Shown here piece after piece: positions 1 through 8,255 of a stretch of DNA of 11,289 nt (position 1 is the stretch's first letter; each line of letters begins with the position of its first letter). Where the stretch lies: contig JASWJB010000611.1 of NCBI GenBank assembly GCA_032433595.1, forward strand, positions 1 to 11,289, read 5' to 3'. The position numbers and the translations under genes are program-made. The notes under the pieces are model-generated. The model was not told the DNA's origin. It searched no databases and saw only the letters and a program-made list of their open reading frames with translations. The DNA comes from Conoideocrella luteorostrata. Its lineage: Eukaryota; Ascomycota; Sordariomycetes; Hypocreales; Clavicipitaceae.

Positions 1-141
1 CCTTTGGTGGGTCAAAAGTCGAACGGCCTCCCAAACTGTGAAGTTACCATCAAACTCGCTTCCCCATTTCTCACTTTATTGTCATCTGCGCGCGCCCTTG
101 ATTGATGTCATTGATGGTGTATGAGTCTGCCGCATCCCAAG
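1..141. other. 3' flank of the methyltransferase gene
   Basis: The stretch after the methyltransferase stop codon (which lies at 144-142 on the minus strand) probably holds its 3' UTR and terminator. I see no further gene, no clear polyadenylation signal and no repeat in it. Confidence 0.4.
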
Positions 142-1939
142 CTAGCCATCAGTTTTAGGTTTCTGGCCATAGACCACGTATCTTGGTTGATCTTAGTATT
201 GCAATCTCTCTGGGTTTAACAACATGGGGCAAGACTCACATTGGCCAATAACCGTGTATGGAGCGGTTCTTCATATCCTTTCGCACATCAACCAGGAATA
301 CCTCTACGTCTGCGGGTGACCATCCCAATGTCCGGGTGAACAATGCCATGCTGAGGCCCGAAGCCCCAATGCCAAGATTCTCATATGTCAACAAGCCTAT
401 CCCAAAATGTCAGCCCGGTCCCAATTTTTTTCATTCTTTCCCAGTTTGGCGTCCCACTTGCCCATTTCCTTGAACTTGCGGTCTCTTGGCCAAGGATTTG
501 ATGGCCATTTGTAGATAGTCTCGACAATGTTGGTGAAGCCTGCATCTTGCATCTGCTGTTGAAGACGCTTGCAGCTGTCAAGTGGCCGGTTCAACCTCGC
601 AGCGGCCTCCAGCATAAGGTCGCCCCATTTAGACGCCGCACAGTCTGGGGGAATTGTGCCGTCGTCGCTCCGAAACTCCAAGAGAATGTCCGCAATCTCC
701 ATCCACCCCCCCGGATTGAGGTGACTAGTACTGCATATCAGTTACAGTATTATATGGCGTTGGGAGGGGCTGGCATGACATGGAGTAGGCAATGGCGATG
801 CATACCTATAACTTTGCTGTATAAATTCAGGCCAGTCCGAGATGGATGCCGTTAGCATCCGAGAATAGATAAAGTCGAAATTGAGGGAAAATGTCCATTC
901 GTCCTCAATGTCATCGACGTAAAACGAGACATTCGGAGGAACTCTGCGGCAACAGCACCGAAATTGTAAGCAGGTAGGTATGAGGCTTTACATTTGGCCA
1001 CATTTGTTCGGCCGTGGTATGGTACGTACACTGAAGGCTGTATGGGGCTGAGGTCAACACCTGTTACCTGGCTGGGGATTAGTCGGAACCACAGCATCAA
1101 TAGAGCCTTGGTTGCATGCCTACATGCGACTCGCAATGGTCATCGGCTAGAATCGTCGGTTAGTGGCTTCCCCCCATTGTATCGACATGAGCAAAACACA
1201 CACCAAAATCTATCGCCCAAATGCCAGTTCCTGTACCAGCATCGAGCACTCGATGAACTGCGTTATCGCGCCCCGCCGGACAGGTATAGAGTCTACCGTC
1301 GAAGGTTTGAAGGAAGAGATGGTGTTGCAGATCTACCCGCTGTTGTTAGCACCGGGGACGATGTGTTCCGGAGTGCTTTTTTTCCTTTCTAACCTAAACG
1401 GTCGTTTTCTGCCTAACGAGTAGCCGGATTAGCTTGTTTGGTCGGGCTGGCAAGATTGGAGACCAAGTCTGCTTCCGAATTGCCAGTGGGATCGCTCACC
1501 TCATCGTTTGGTAGAACGTATCCTTGGTAGTAGCAATGTTAGTTGCACCGACAATAAAAATAGCTGCTTGACGTGGAGAGTGGGATCGCTTCTGCATACT
1601 CCCGGCGCGGAATGCATGGTACGTCCTCCCGTTTTCTTCCCGATATCGCATGATGCTCGACGCTAGTGAGACGGACGAACTAGCGATGGACTATGGGCAG
1701 CCGTCGTTGTGAATGTCAGTGCTTTGCTCTACGACGAAATCAGGGACAAAATAAAAGCTTGTACCGAGCCAAGGCCGGGATCCTCGTCATCATCATCAGT
1801 CTGCCGCAGTATGTCAGTGATGCAGTCATCAACCAATAACCAGGTGGCCGGTGCAGTCACCCGCATCTCGCGACGGTCGGTGTGGACGGACTTCTGATGC
1901 GGCAATGGTCGCTACATTAGTTGGGGTGAAATCGGCCAT
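142..1939 (-). CDS. LaeA-like SAM-dependent methyltransferase (11 exons)
   Basis: Exons on the minus strand: 1939-1892, 1800-1765, 1690-1600, 1522-1500, 1339-1204, 1146-1124, 1067-1030, 943-806, 724-462, 396-240, 181-142; about 330 aa. Seen in the joined reading: an acidic N-terminus (DDDDEDPGLGS), ENGRTYHAFRAG, YVLPNDE, then DLQHHLFLQTFDGRLY. SAM motif I is VLDAGTGTGIWAID (about residues 97-110). The post-I strand is GVDLSPIQP with the acidic residue that normally holds the ribose (about D124). FDFIYSR and LNPGGWMEIADI follow, then the C-terminal LGWS, DVRKD and YVVYGQKP blocks. These mark the fungal LaeA/TAM-domain class I methyltransferases, which act as regulators or as cluster tailoring enzymes; the substrate here is unknown. 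Splice phases agree at every junction and introns carry CTAAC/CTGAC-like branch points. The first donor is ambiguous (after 1892 or after 1916), and a start at 1866 reading straight into exon 2 is an alternative. It is divergent from the P450. Family call is firm; the N-terminus is not. Confidence 0.88.
397..461 (-). other. GC-AG intron in the methyltransferase gene
   Basis: Both GT dinucleotides near this boundary give the wrong phase. A GC donor reading GCAAGT (461-456) with acceptor GGGATAG and a GGCTGAC branch site restores the frame. The junction then reads KFKEMG-LLTYENLGIG, which fits the usual block of this family. Reading through instead meets a stop codon within about 22 codons. GCAAGT is the classic donor form of the rare GC-AG introns. 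Confidence 0.75.
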
Positions 1940-2005
1940 GATGGCAAAGGCAGGTGTGGGTGGAATTGCTGTGTTCCATCCAGTGTTATACGTGATAAAA
2001 TGAAG

Positions 2006-2011
2006 ATTATA
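2006..2011 (-). promoter_or_regulatory. TATA-like element for the methyltransferase
   Basis: The minus strand reads ATATAATC about 67 nt upstream of the ATG at 1939, a usual position for a fungal TATA element. It makes 1939 the first ATG downstream, which favours that start over 1866. Confidence 0.4.
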
Positions 2012-2208
2012 TGATCTGAGAGGTGAAGAAAAGACGGCACACGACACGGGCGGAACCAGTTTCGAAGAATGCCTGGGGGGTAGAGGTGCTTGTTGACCGC
2101 CGAATGCGACCACCACCCCCGCTTTTGGGACGCATCCTGGCATCCTCCGCCCGTTGCGCGTAGATGATGGGGGTCTGCGGAGTAGCTATTGCGCTATTAA
2201 TTGTGGTG

Positions 2209-2224
2209 TAGCCTGTGCAGGCTA
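2209..2224. repeat. Short inverted repeat in the divergent promoter
   Basis: TAGCCTG and CAGGCTA are perfect 7-bp inverted arms separated by TG. It could be a binding site for a dimeric factor; this is inferred from symmetry alone. Confidence 0.35.
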
Positions 2225-2245
2225 GCCTGACGCAACCGGGGCAGA

Positions 2246-2261
2246 CGGGGCGCGCGCCCCG
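2246..2261. promoter_or_regulatory. 16-bp perfect GC palindrome, CGG-N10-CCG
   Basis: CGGGGCGCGCGCCCCG is its own reverse complement and sits near the middle of the divergent intergenic region. The outer triplets are CGG and CCG with ten bases between, the geometry bound by some Zn2Cys6 binuclear-cluster regulators (Put3 is the known CGG-N10-CCG example). A pathway-type activator acting on both genes is plausible but not shown. Confidence 0.45.
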
Positions 2262-2322
2262 CCGATAGCGGCTGGTCGGCACTAAGGCATCGCCCCCTAC
2301 TAGCCAATCCGTATCCATTGCC

Positions 2323-2354
2323 GCATGCATACTCCACAGTGACAACGCATGCAT
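2323..2354. promoter_or_regulatory. Paired GCATGCAT sites
   Basis: GCATGCAT occurs at 2323-2330 and again at 2347-2354, exactly 24 bp apart, each containing palindromic GCATGC and ATGCAT cores. Two identical 8-mers this close in a promoter suggest a factor-binding pair. No specific factor can be named. Confidence 0.35.
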
Positions 2355-2544
2355 CATGTCGGCAAAATTCAAGTTCGAGTTACCGCTCATTATCAGCTCG
2401 GCTTTTGTGACATAATACGTGGCAGCTCTTTCTCAGTAGGGCCTTGAACGGGTTTCTCTCCATACTTGAACACCGATGGTTTCAATCACTTCCTTCCATC
2501 CATCATTTGGATCTCATTCCGAGACGTCATCAACTCTTTGTACC

Positions 2545-4376
2545 ATGACTGACGATACACTTTTTGCAACTATTGCTGGTGCAGCTCTACTAGTCGTGGT
2601 GGGGAGTGTCCTGTCAACGTTGCGTCAGTATTTTCTCCTGGGACACATTTCGGGCCCAACCAGCGCCGGCTTTTCCAAGTGGTGGTTAGCTAGGGCAGTG
2701 CGAGGCGGCAGGTCTCACCTCGACTTCTACGAAGTGTGTCAGAAGTACGGTAAGTCACCTGTATATGCCGCAGCCAGACACAGGTCAGCTTGTGCATTGC
2801 GCGAACTAAAGCACTCTATAGGCTCGGTTGCTCGTGTTGGTCCTTGTCACCTCATAACAAGCGACCCTGATCTCATGAAGCGCATGCTCAATGTGCGCAC
2901 CGCGTACAAACGATCCGACTGGTACGATGGCATGAGGCTCGACCCCGCAAAGGACAATGTCCTCTCCATGAGAAACGATGCGCTGCATAGCGACTTGCGG
3001 TCGAAAATGGCAGCTGGGGTACCGTCACTGTGTATACATACGATTGCAACGTAACCCAGGCTAACGTCGCTGCTAGTATTCGGGCAAAGAGGTGGACAAT
3101 CTCGAGGCCAGGATCGATCAAAACATCCTGGCTCTTGTTGACCTCCTCGAAAGCAAGTACGTGTCCCTCGACAAACCTTTTGATTTCGGCCGCAAAGCCC
3201 AGTACTTTACCCTAGACGTCATCTCCGACCTTGCCTTTGGGAGACCGTTTGGCGACTTGGCGACCGACTCGGACGTGCACGAGTACATTTCCACGTCAGA
3301 ACTCAACATGCCCAGCGTCATGCTCACGACTGTTTTCCCTTGGCTCATGACGTTGCTCGCGTTCCCTCTGTTCAAGTCCGTGATGCCTTCGGAGAAAGAT
3401 GCTGTTGGTATTGGGCGGACGATGGCGTAAGCATCGCTCTTTTTTTTCGGCTCCTTGTGTCGTCGTTCAACTTTGGTGAATTTGATCGATTGACATTTTT
3501 CCTCTCGGGCAGAATTGCAAAGGAAGTGGCCTCGGAACGATTTGGGCCGCATAGAAAAGTGCAGAAGGACATGCTCGGATCGTTTGTTGCTCGAGGACTC
3601 ACGCAATCTGAAGCAGAGTCGGAAATTCTGATGCAAATGTAAGCAATTGCTGGGTATGTAAAAGTCTGGTGTGTATGGAATGAGAACTGACTATCTGTCA
3701 GATTAGCAGGCTCCGATACCACTGCAACAGCTATCCGCGCGACCTTGCTGCATATCATCACGAATCCCCGTGTTCTCAACAAGCTTTTGTCGGAAATCGA
3801 GAGCGCCGACCCGGGCTGGCCCGTCATTAGTGACGCCGCCGCGCGCCGCATGCCGTACCTGCAGGCCGTTGTGAAGGAAGGACTTCGCATTTGGCCTCCG
3901 GTAGTCGGCCTCATGGCCAAAGAGGTCCCTCAAGGCGGCGACACCTTCAAGGGCGTGTTTCTTCCCGAGGGCACCAGAATCGGCTACTGCGCCTGGGGCA
4001 TATTCCGAAAGAAAGAAGTCTGGGGTCAAGACGCGGATGAGTTTAAACCCGAGCGATGGATGGACGCTTCCCCGACGAAGCGGAAGGAGATGGATGAGAC
4101 TTTGGACCTCGTCTTTGGCTATGGAAGATGGCAATGTCTCGGACGCAACGTAGCACAGATGGAGCTGAACAAGATATTTGTCGAGGTAAGAGCCACTCTT
4201 GCACCAATCACAAGCTCATGGTTTAACACGGAATCAATTAGCTGCTGAGGCGATATGACTTGTGTCTCATCAACCCCGCTGAGCCATGGAAGTCGCATAA
4301 TTTCGGCATTTTTCTGCAGTCGGAGTTTTGGATCAAGGCGTATCGGCGAGATGCTATCATGTCATGTCGCAATTGA
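2545..4376 (+). CDS. Cytochrome P450 monooxygenase, pisatin demethylase-like group
   Basis: Exons 2545-2749, 2822-3018, 3077-3426, 3513-3638, 3702-4185 and 4242-4376 join to 498 aa, the normal length for a microsomal fungal P450. Seen: an N-terminal membrane anchor (about residues 6-26), an ISGP hinge, the I-helix oxygen-activation motif AGSDTT (295-300), the K-helix EGLR (352-355), PERW (409-412) and the haem loop FGYGRWQCLG with Cys438 as the thiolate ligand. It should be an ER-bound, reductase-dependent hydroxylase or demethylase. The NVLSMRNDALHSDLRSKMAAGYSGKE and haem-loop style recall fungal pisatin demethylase/benzoate hydroxylase-like P450s (from memory); the substrate cannot be read. 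All five introns are GT-AG with consistent phases (1,0,2,2,0). ATG 2545 was chosen because it has A at -3 and puts the anchor at the N-terminus; ATG 2476 is in frame (521 aa). No disabling lesion is seen. Confidence 0.95.
2750..2821 (+). other. P450 intron 1 (in-frame, stop-free)
   Basis: GTAAGT donor, ATAG acceptor, an AACTAAA branch-like site and phase 1. It is 72 bp, a multiple of three with no stop codon, so an intron-blind reading would wrongly insert 24 residues between QKYG and SVARVG. The spliced form restores the usual P450 spacing. Confidence 0.85.
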
Positions 4377-4589
4377 CCCGCGCGACCCTTGTGCCGAAAG
4401 GGATATCGTGCCTGGTGAAGTATGGGCTGAGTTGAATTGATTGCATTACGATGAGACCTTGCGACCTACTCCTGTGATATGACCTTGTAATAATGCCTTG
4501 TGATCTTGCTCGCTATTTACGGCACCGATGGTCCAGACGAGCGTCTGTATCCTCTACGCCCTGGCCGACTGCCACTGCCACAAGCCCCA
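4377..4589 (+). other. 3' flank of the P450 gene
   Basis: This probably contains the P450 3' UTR and terminator. Short related words (ACCTTGTAAT, GCCTTGTGAT) recur near 4480-4506. No gene is recognisable. GC content rises toward the repeat unit that follows. Confidence 0.35.
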
Positions 4590-4795
4590 ACCCGGGGCGA
4601 ATTTTGGCGGGATCAGGGCTTCGCTTTTTGCAGGATCTTTTGCAAGGCTCGTACACGCATACAAGTGAGCGGGTGTGTGCAGTCTTGGTCCGGGCCCGGC
4701 AATAGGGGCTCGCACGCAGCTCGCCGCCCAGCGCCCGCAGCGGCACCAAACCTGGCGCAATCGATGCAGAAACGCCCGGCGCACACGATGCGCAC
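4590..4795 (-). repeat. GC-rich, inverted copy of the ~185-bp repeat unit
   Basis: The reverse complement carries TTGCGCCAGGTTTGGTGCCG (from about 4760 down to 4741) and GCGAGCCCC. These align with the units at 5340-5450, but C/G are kept where the right-hand units have T/A. It abuts the left arm of the long inverted repeat, so it extends the inverted symmetry at lower identity. The outer limit is approximate. Confidence 0.6.
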
Positions 4796-4970
4796 ACGAT
4801 ACGCACGCTGCGGACGAAATCAAGGCACGGCCGGCGCGCGCGGCCACTCTGCGGCGGGCAGCGCACAAAATGCCGGCGGGATGGGTGGTTTTTCGCTCGA
4901 GTGGTAAGCGGAAAAGGGAGGTCATGAGCAGAAAAAGGACCAGACTGTGGGCCGTGTTCCTTTTACTAGG
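4796..4970. repeat. Left arm of long inverted repeat
   Basis: The reverse complement of this 175-bp segment matches 5029-5206 base for base, except one substitution (4801 versus 5201) and a 3-bp CTC indel near 4918/5079. The long ORFs here on both strands are mirror readings of the same palindrome and show no protein-family features. Confidence 0.95.
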
Positions 4971-5028
4971 ATGGAGACCTTGTAGTAACTACTCTACTTG
5001 GAGAGTAATGACTACAAGAGGCGTTAGT
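4971..5028. repeat. Imperfect hairpin spacer between inverted-repeat arms
   Basis: The 58-bp spacer is itself palindromic: CTTGTAGT (4979-4986) pairs with ACTACAAG (5011-5018), and ACTACTCT roughly mirrors AGAGTAATG. The whole structure can therefore fold almost to its centre around ACTTGGAG. Confidence 0.75.
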
Positions 5029-5206
5029 CCTAGTAAAAGGAACACGGCCCACAGTCTGGTCCTTTTTCTGCTCATGACCTCCTCCCTTTTCCGCTTACCA
5101 CTCGAGCGAAAAACCACCCATCCCGCCGGCATTTTGTGCGCTGCCCGCCGCAGAGTGGCCGCGCGCGCCGGCCGTGCCTTGATTTCGTCCGCAGCGTGCG
5201 CATCGT
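5029..5206. repeat. Right arm of long inverted repeat
   Basis: Near-identical inverted partner of 4796-4970. The segment 5078-5154 recurs in direct orientation in diverged form at about 9365-9441. ORFs crossing it have no recognisable domain. Confidence 0.95.
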
Positions 5207-5879
5207 CATCTCTGCGCTCTTGCGCGTCTTTTGCGCCAGGTTTCGTGCTGGTTGGGGCGCTGGCGGCCGAGCTATGGCTTTTTGGCAAACTGCTCGCCCG
5301 GCATTCTATTTGATGCCCTGATTCTAGTTGTACCATGTGCGCTGGGCTCTTTTGCATCTTTTACACCAGGTTTGGTGTTATTCGGTGCGCTGGTTGTGGT
5401 GTTGCTGGATGTGATGTGTGGCATGCTTGCGAGCCCCGATGGCTGGATCCCCGACCACGCAGGTTTTTGGCATTTCCCGCACCAAGTATTATATTTAAGG
5501 CGCCGACTTCTCTTGCACTATATACGCCGTGGGTTTCTTCATCTTTTGCACCAGATTTGGTCTTGTTTCGTAGTGTTGCTGTTGTGGTGTGGTGCTGTGT
5601 GCGGCTTTGCAAGCCCCTGATCCTGGCCCGATTACGACCAAGAACGGTTTTTGGCAGTTTACGCACCAAGGATTATATGTAGGGCATTATCTGTTCCTGC
5701 ATTATATACGCTATGGAGTTCTGCATCTTCTGCACAGGGTTTTATTTTGTCTTGTGCGCTGGTTGTTGTGCTGTGTATTTGTGTTACTCTGTGCTACCTG
5801 CCAGCCCCCCTCCCCGAATGGCTGGTCCTGACCAAGCCCTGCTTTTCTTGCACACCGGGCGCTGCTGTTCTTCCATAGC
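5207..5879 (+). repeat. Degenerate ~185-bp tandem repeat units
   Basis: A phrase of the type CTTTTGCACCAGGTTTGGT recurs at 5228, 5358, 5543 and 5727, so the last three steps are 184-185 bp. Each unit goes on with a GCGCTGGTTGTGGTGTTGCTG-like stretch, GCAAGCCCC, GGTTTTTGGCA, CGCACCAAG-ATTATAT and a TATATA word before CGC. Related units lie inverted at 4590-4795 and diverged at 9480-10110. Hydrophobic ORFs of 75-129 codons run through the units, but frames shift between units; I treat them as chance. Confidence 0.7.
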
Positions 5880-6093
5880 TGCTGTTCTTGCATACGCAGC
5901 TTCATAATCATCGGCAACAATGGCATCAGCGGCGGCAGCGGTGGCGGCATCATCATTATCAGCAGCATCATCTTCATCATTATCATCATCATCATCATCT
6001 CTTCCCTCTCCCGAGTGCCCACGTTTCACCTCTCCCCAGTACTGGCAGAAGCGGCATCATCCTCATCGGCAGCAATGGAATCAGCAGCAGCGG

Positions 6094-6129
<36 letters not shown>
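6094..6129 (+). repeat. Pure (CAT)12 microsatellite
   Basis: Twelve uninterrupted CAT triplets, the longest pure run in the island. A shorter imperfect run lies at about 5960-5999. Confidence 0.95.
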
Positions 6130-6130
<1 letters not shown>

Positions 6131-6300
6131 TCTTCCCTCTCCCGAGTGCCGACGTTTCACCTCTCCCGGGTGCTGGCAGAAGCGGCAACATCTCCATCGT
6201 CAGCAATTGAACTATCATCAGCAGCAGCAGCCTCAGCATCATTGTCATCATCATCATCAGCAGCAGCATCAGCATCATTATCATCATTATCAGGTGAATT

Positions 6301-7905
6301 TCCCCTCCCGACAGCTGCTATCGTGACCAGAATTCTAACCTGTGGCCATCGTCATCAGCAGCAGCAGCGGAATCATCATCAGCAGACCTTTCCCCTCCGA
6401 CCGACCACTACTACGGTAACCAGAATCCCAACATGTGGCCATCATCATGAGCACCAGCAGCGGCGGCGGCGGCATCATCAACAGGAGTATTAGCAGCATC
6501 GGAACTTTCCCCTCCCGACCACTACTATCGTGACCAGAATCCCGACCGGAATCCTGGCCTGTGGCCATCATAATCAGCAGCAGCGAAATCATCAACAGCT
6601 AGCTTTTCCCTCCCTCCCTCCCAATACTATAGCGACATAAATCACAACCTGTGGCCATCATCATTAGCGGCAGCAGCATCATCTCAGCTGACTCTTCTCT
6701 TCTCACTTGTGAGTGCTGACTTTTCCCTCTCCCAAGTGCTAACAGTAGCAGCGGCATCACCATCATCGGCGGCAGCGACATTTCTTGCGTGGGCAGCACA
6801 TCATCAGCAGCGACAGCGGCGTCATCATCAGCAGCAGCGGCGGCGGCGACATTTCTTGCGTAGGCAGCACATCGTCATCAGTGACAGCGGCATTTCTTGC
6901 GTGGGTAGCACACCCTCATCAGCAACGGCATTATCATCACCACCAGCAGCGACATTTCTTGCACGGGCAACACATCCTCATAACCAGCAGCGGCATCGTC
7001 GTCATTATCACTAGAAGCGGCAGCATTATCATATCAGGTGACTTTTCTCCCTCCCGACCGCTGCTACCGTGACCATAATTCTAACCTATGGCTATCATCA
7101 TCAGCAGCAGCAGCGGAATCATCATCAGCAGACTTTTCCCCTCCGACCGACCACTACTACGGTGACCAGAATCCTAACCTGTGGCCATCATCATCATCAG
7201 CAGCAGCAGTAACGGAGGCGGCATCATCATCATCATTAACAGGTAACTTTTCCCCCTCCGGACCACTACTATGGTGACCAGAATCCTAACTTGTGGCCAT
7301 CATCATTAGCATTAGCAGTGGCATCATTAGCAGCGACAGCAGCGACATTTCTACGTGGGCAGCAACGTTCTCATTAGCAGCAGAGGCATTATCGTCATCA
7401 GCAGCAGGAGAATCTAACTTTTTCCCCTCCCGACCGATACAATCTTGACCGGAATCCTTACCTGTGGCCATTAGCAGCAGCGGTTCCATCATCAGCAGAA
7501 GTAGCAGCGACATTTCTTACGTGGGCAGCACATCCTCATCAGTGACAGCGGAATTTCTTGCGTGGGTAGCAACATTCTCATCACCAGCAACGGCATCACC
7601 AGCAGCAGCAGCATCATCATCATCATTATTAGCTGACTCTTCCCTCTCGTGAGTGCTGACTTTTCCCTCTCCCAAGTGCTGACATCAGCAGCGACATTTC
7701 TTAGTAACAGCAACATCTAATCTTTTCCACTCCCGACCACAACTATCGTAACCAGAATCCTAATCTATGGCCATCATCATTAGCAACAACGACATCATCA
7801 TCATCAACCGCAGCAGCATCTTCTTCATCATTATCAGGTAAATTTTCCCCCTCCCGACCGCTACTATAGTGACCAGAAACCTAACCTGTGGCCATTATCA
7901 CTAGC
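6301..7905 (+). repeat. Motif family A inside the island (~10 copies)
   Basis: Copies begin near 6301, 6391, 6505, 6604, 7042, 7133, 7247, 7426, 7723 and 7843. Each reads roughly TTTTCCCCTCCCGACC, a CTACTAT-like core, then GACCAGAATCCTAACCTGTG and GCCATCATCAT. Copies are about 60 bp and 90-440 bp apart, with triplet runs between them. Sequence is conserved but no reading frame is kept. Confidence 0.8.
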
Positions 7906-8040
7906 AGCAGCAGCGGCATCACCATCATCAGCAGCGGCGGCATCATCACCAGCAGTGGCATCACCACTACCACCAGTAGCGGCATCATGAGCAGAAGCAG
8001 CGGCATCATCATCAGCAGCAGCGGTATTTTTTGCGTGGGT
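6776..8040 (+). repeat. Motif family C inside the island (~8 copies)
   Basis: GCGACATTTCTTGCGTGGGC followed by AGCACATC-like sequence recurs near 6777, 6848, 6889, 6951, 7343, 7507, 7551 and 8024. Copies are often 40-75 bp apart and separated by CAT/CAG triplets. A truncated trace is at 7690-7702. Confidence 0.7.
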
Positions 8041-8255
8041 AGCTACATCCTCATCACCAACAACGGCATCACCAGTGGCTAAGTCTTCCCTCTCCTAAGT
8101 TCTAGCTTTTCCCCTCTCTCGAGTGCCAACTTTTGTCCTCAGCTGAGCGCTCCTCTTGTAACCGTCGTCCTGATTAAATTAGATCGCGGCTAATAATCCT
8201 ATTATTACAGAAATTGTCTTGGGCAGCTTGCCTCGATAATTTGATTGATCCGATG

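Larger units (their letters stand above)
1940..2544. promoter_or_regulatory. Divergent promoter between methyltransferase and P450
   Basis: About 600 bp separate the two head-to-head start codons, so this interval must hold both promoters. Toward the methyltransferase there is a TATAAT-like element (plus-strand 2006-2011) about 70 bp before the ATG at 1939. A CCAAT pentamer lies at 2304-2308. The centre is GC-rich with several inverted repeats, listed separately. An in-frame ATG at 2476 would extend the P450 by 23 residues. I find no ORF here with recognisable protein features. Confidence 0.6.
5998..8150 (+). repeat. Motif family B inside the island (~5 copies)
   Basis: Copies near 5998, 6130, 6692, 7636 and 8083 share TCTTCCCTCTCCCGAGTGC followed by a second CTCTCCC(G/A)AGTGCT half, then AGCAG or AGCGGCA. 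They tend to open and close blocks of the island, and the last copy marks its right edge. Confidence 0.7.
5880..8160 (+). repeat. CAT/CAG/CGG-rich mosaic repeat island
   Basis: About 2.3 kb of the plus strand is dominated by imperfect runs of CAT, CAG, CGG and CAC triplets. Three recurring longer motif families interrupt them, listed separately. All forward frames give His-, Gln- or Ser-rich strings and the reverse frames Met/Leu-rich strings; every frame is broken by stops and frames do not stay in register across units. It is most likely non-coding microsatellite/minisatellite DNA. No gene is recognised. Confidence 0.75.

Noticed and set aside
1765..1866. Methyltransferase starting at ATG 1866 (336 aa, no first intron)
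   Set aside because: Possible, and kept as an alternative, but the upstream ATG at 1939 and the strong branch site plus acceptor at 1801 favour the spliced form.
1829..2143. 104-codon minus-strand ORF starting at 2143 as a longer N-terminus
   Set aside because: It is in frame with MADFTPTN but adds 68 residues without family resemblance and runs across the TATA-like element; the ATG at 1939 fits better.
2750..2821. Intron-free reading of the P450 5' region
   Set aside because: It is open, but adds 24 residues at a conserved P450 position; consensus splice signals and exact phase favour an intron.
4500..5357. Overlapping ORFs of 115-212 codons on both strands
   Set aside because: They are mirror readings of one palindrome and of GC-rich repeats, with Arg/Ala-rich low-complexity products and no domain.
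5231..5831. Hydrophobic ORFs resembling membrane proteins
   Set aside because: They read through ~185-bp repeat units in shifting frames; the hydrophobicity comes from TTG/GTG-rich repeat sequence.
5888..6493. 201-codon His/Gln-rich ORF as a real protein
   Set aside because: It is the translation of CAT/CAG microsatellite runs; frame is not kept across later motif copies and no start or splice context supports it.
5880..8160. CRISPR-like array because of regularly recurring motifs
   Set aside because: Spacing varies from 90 to 440 bp, the intervals are triplet repeats rather than unique spacers, and the context is eukaryotic.
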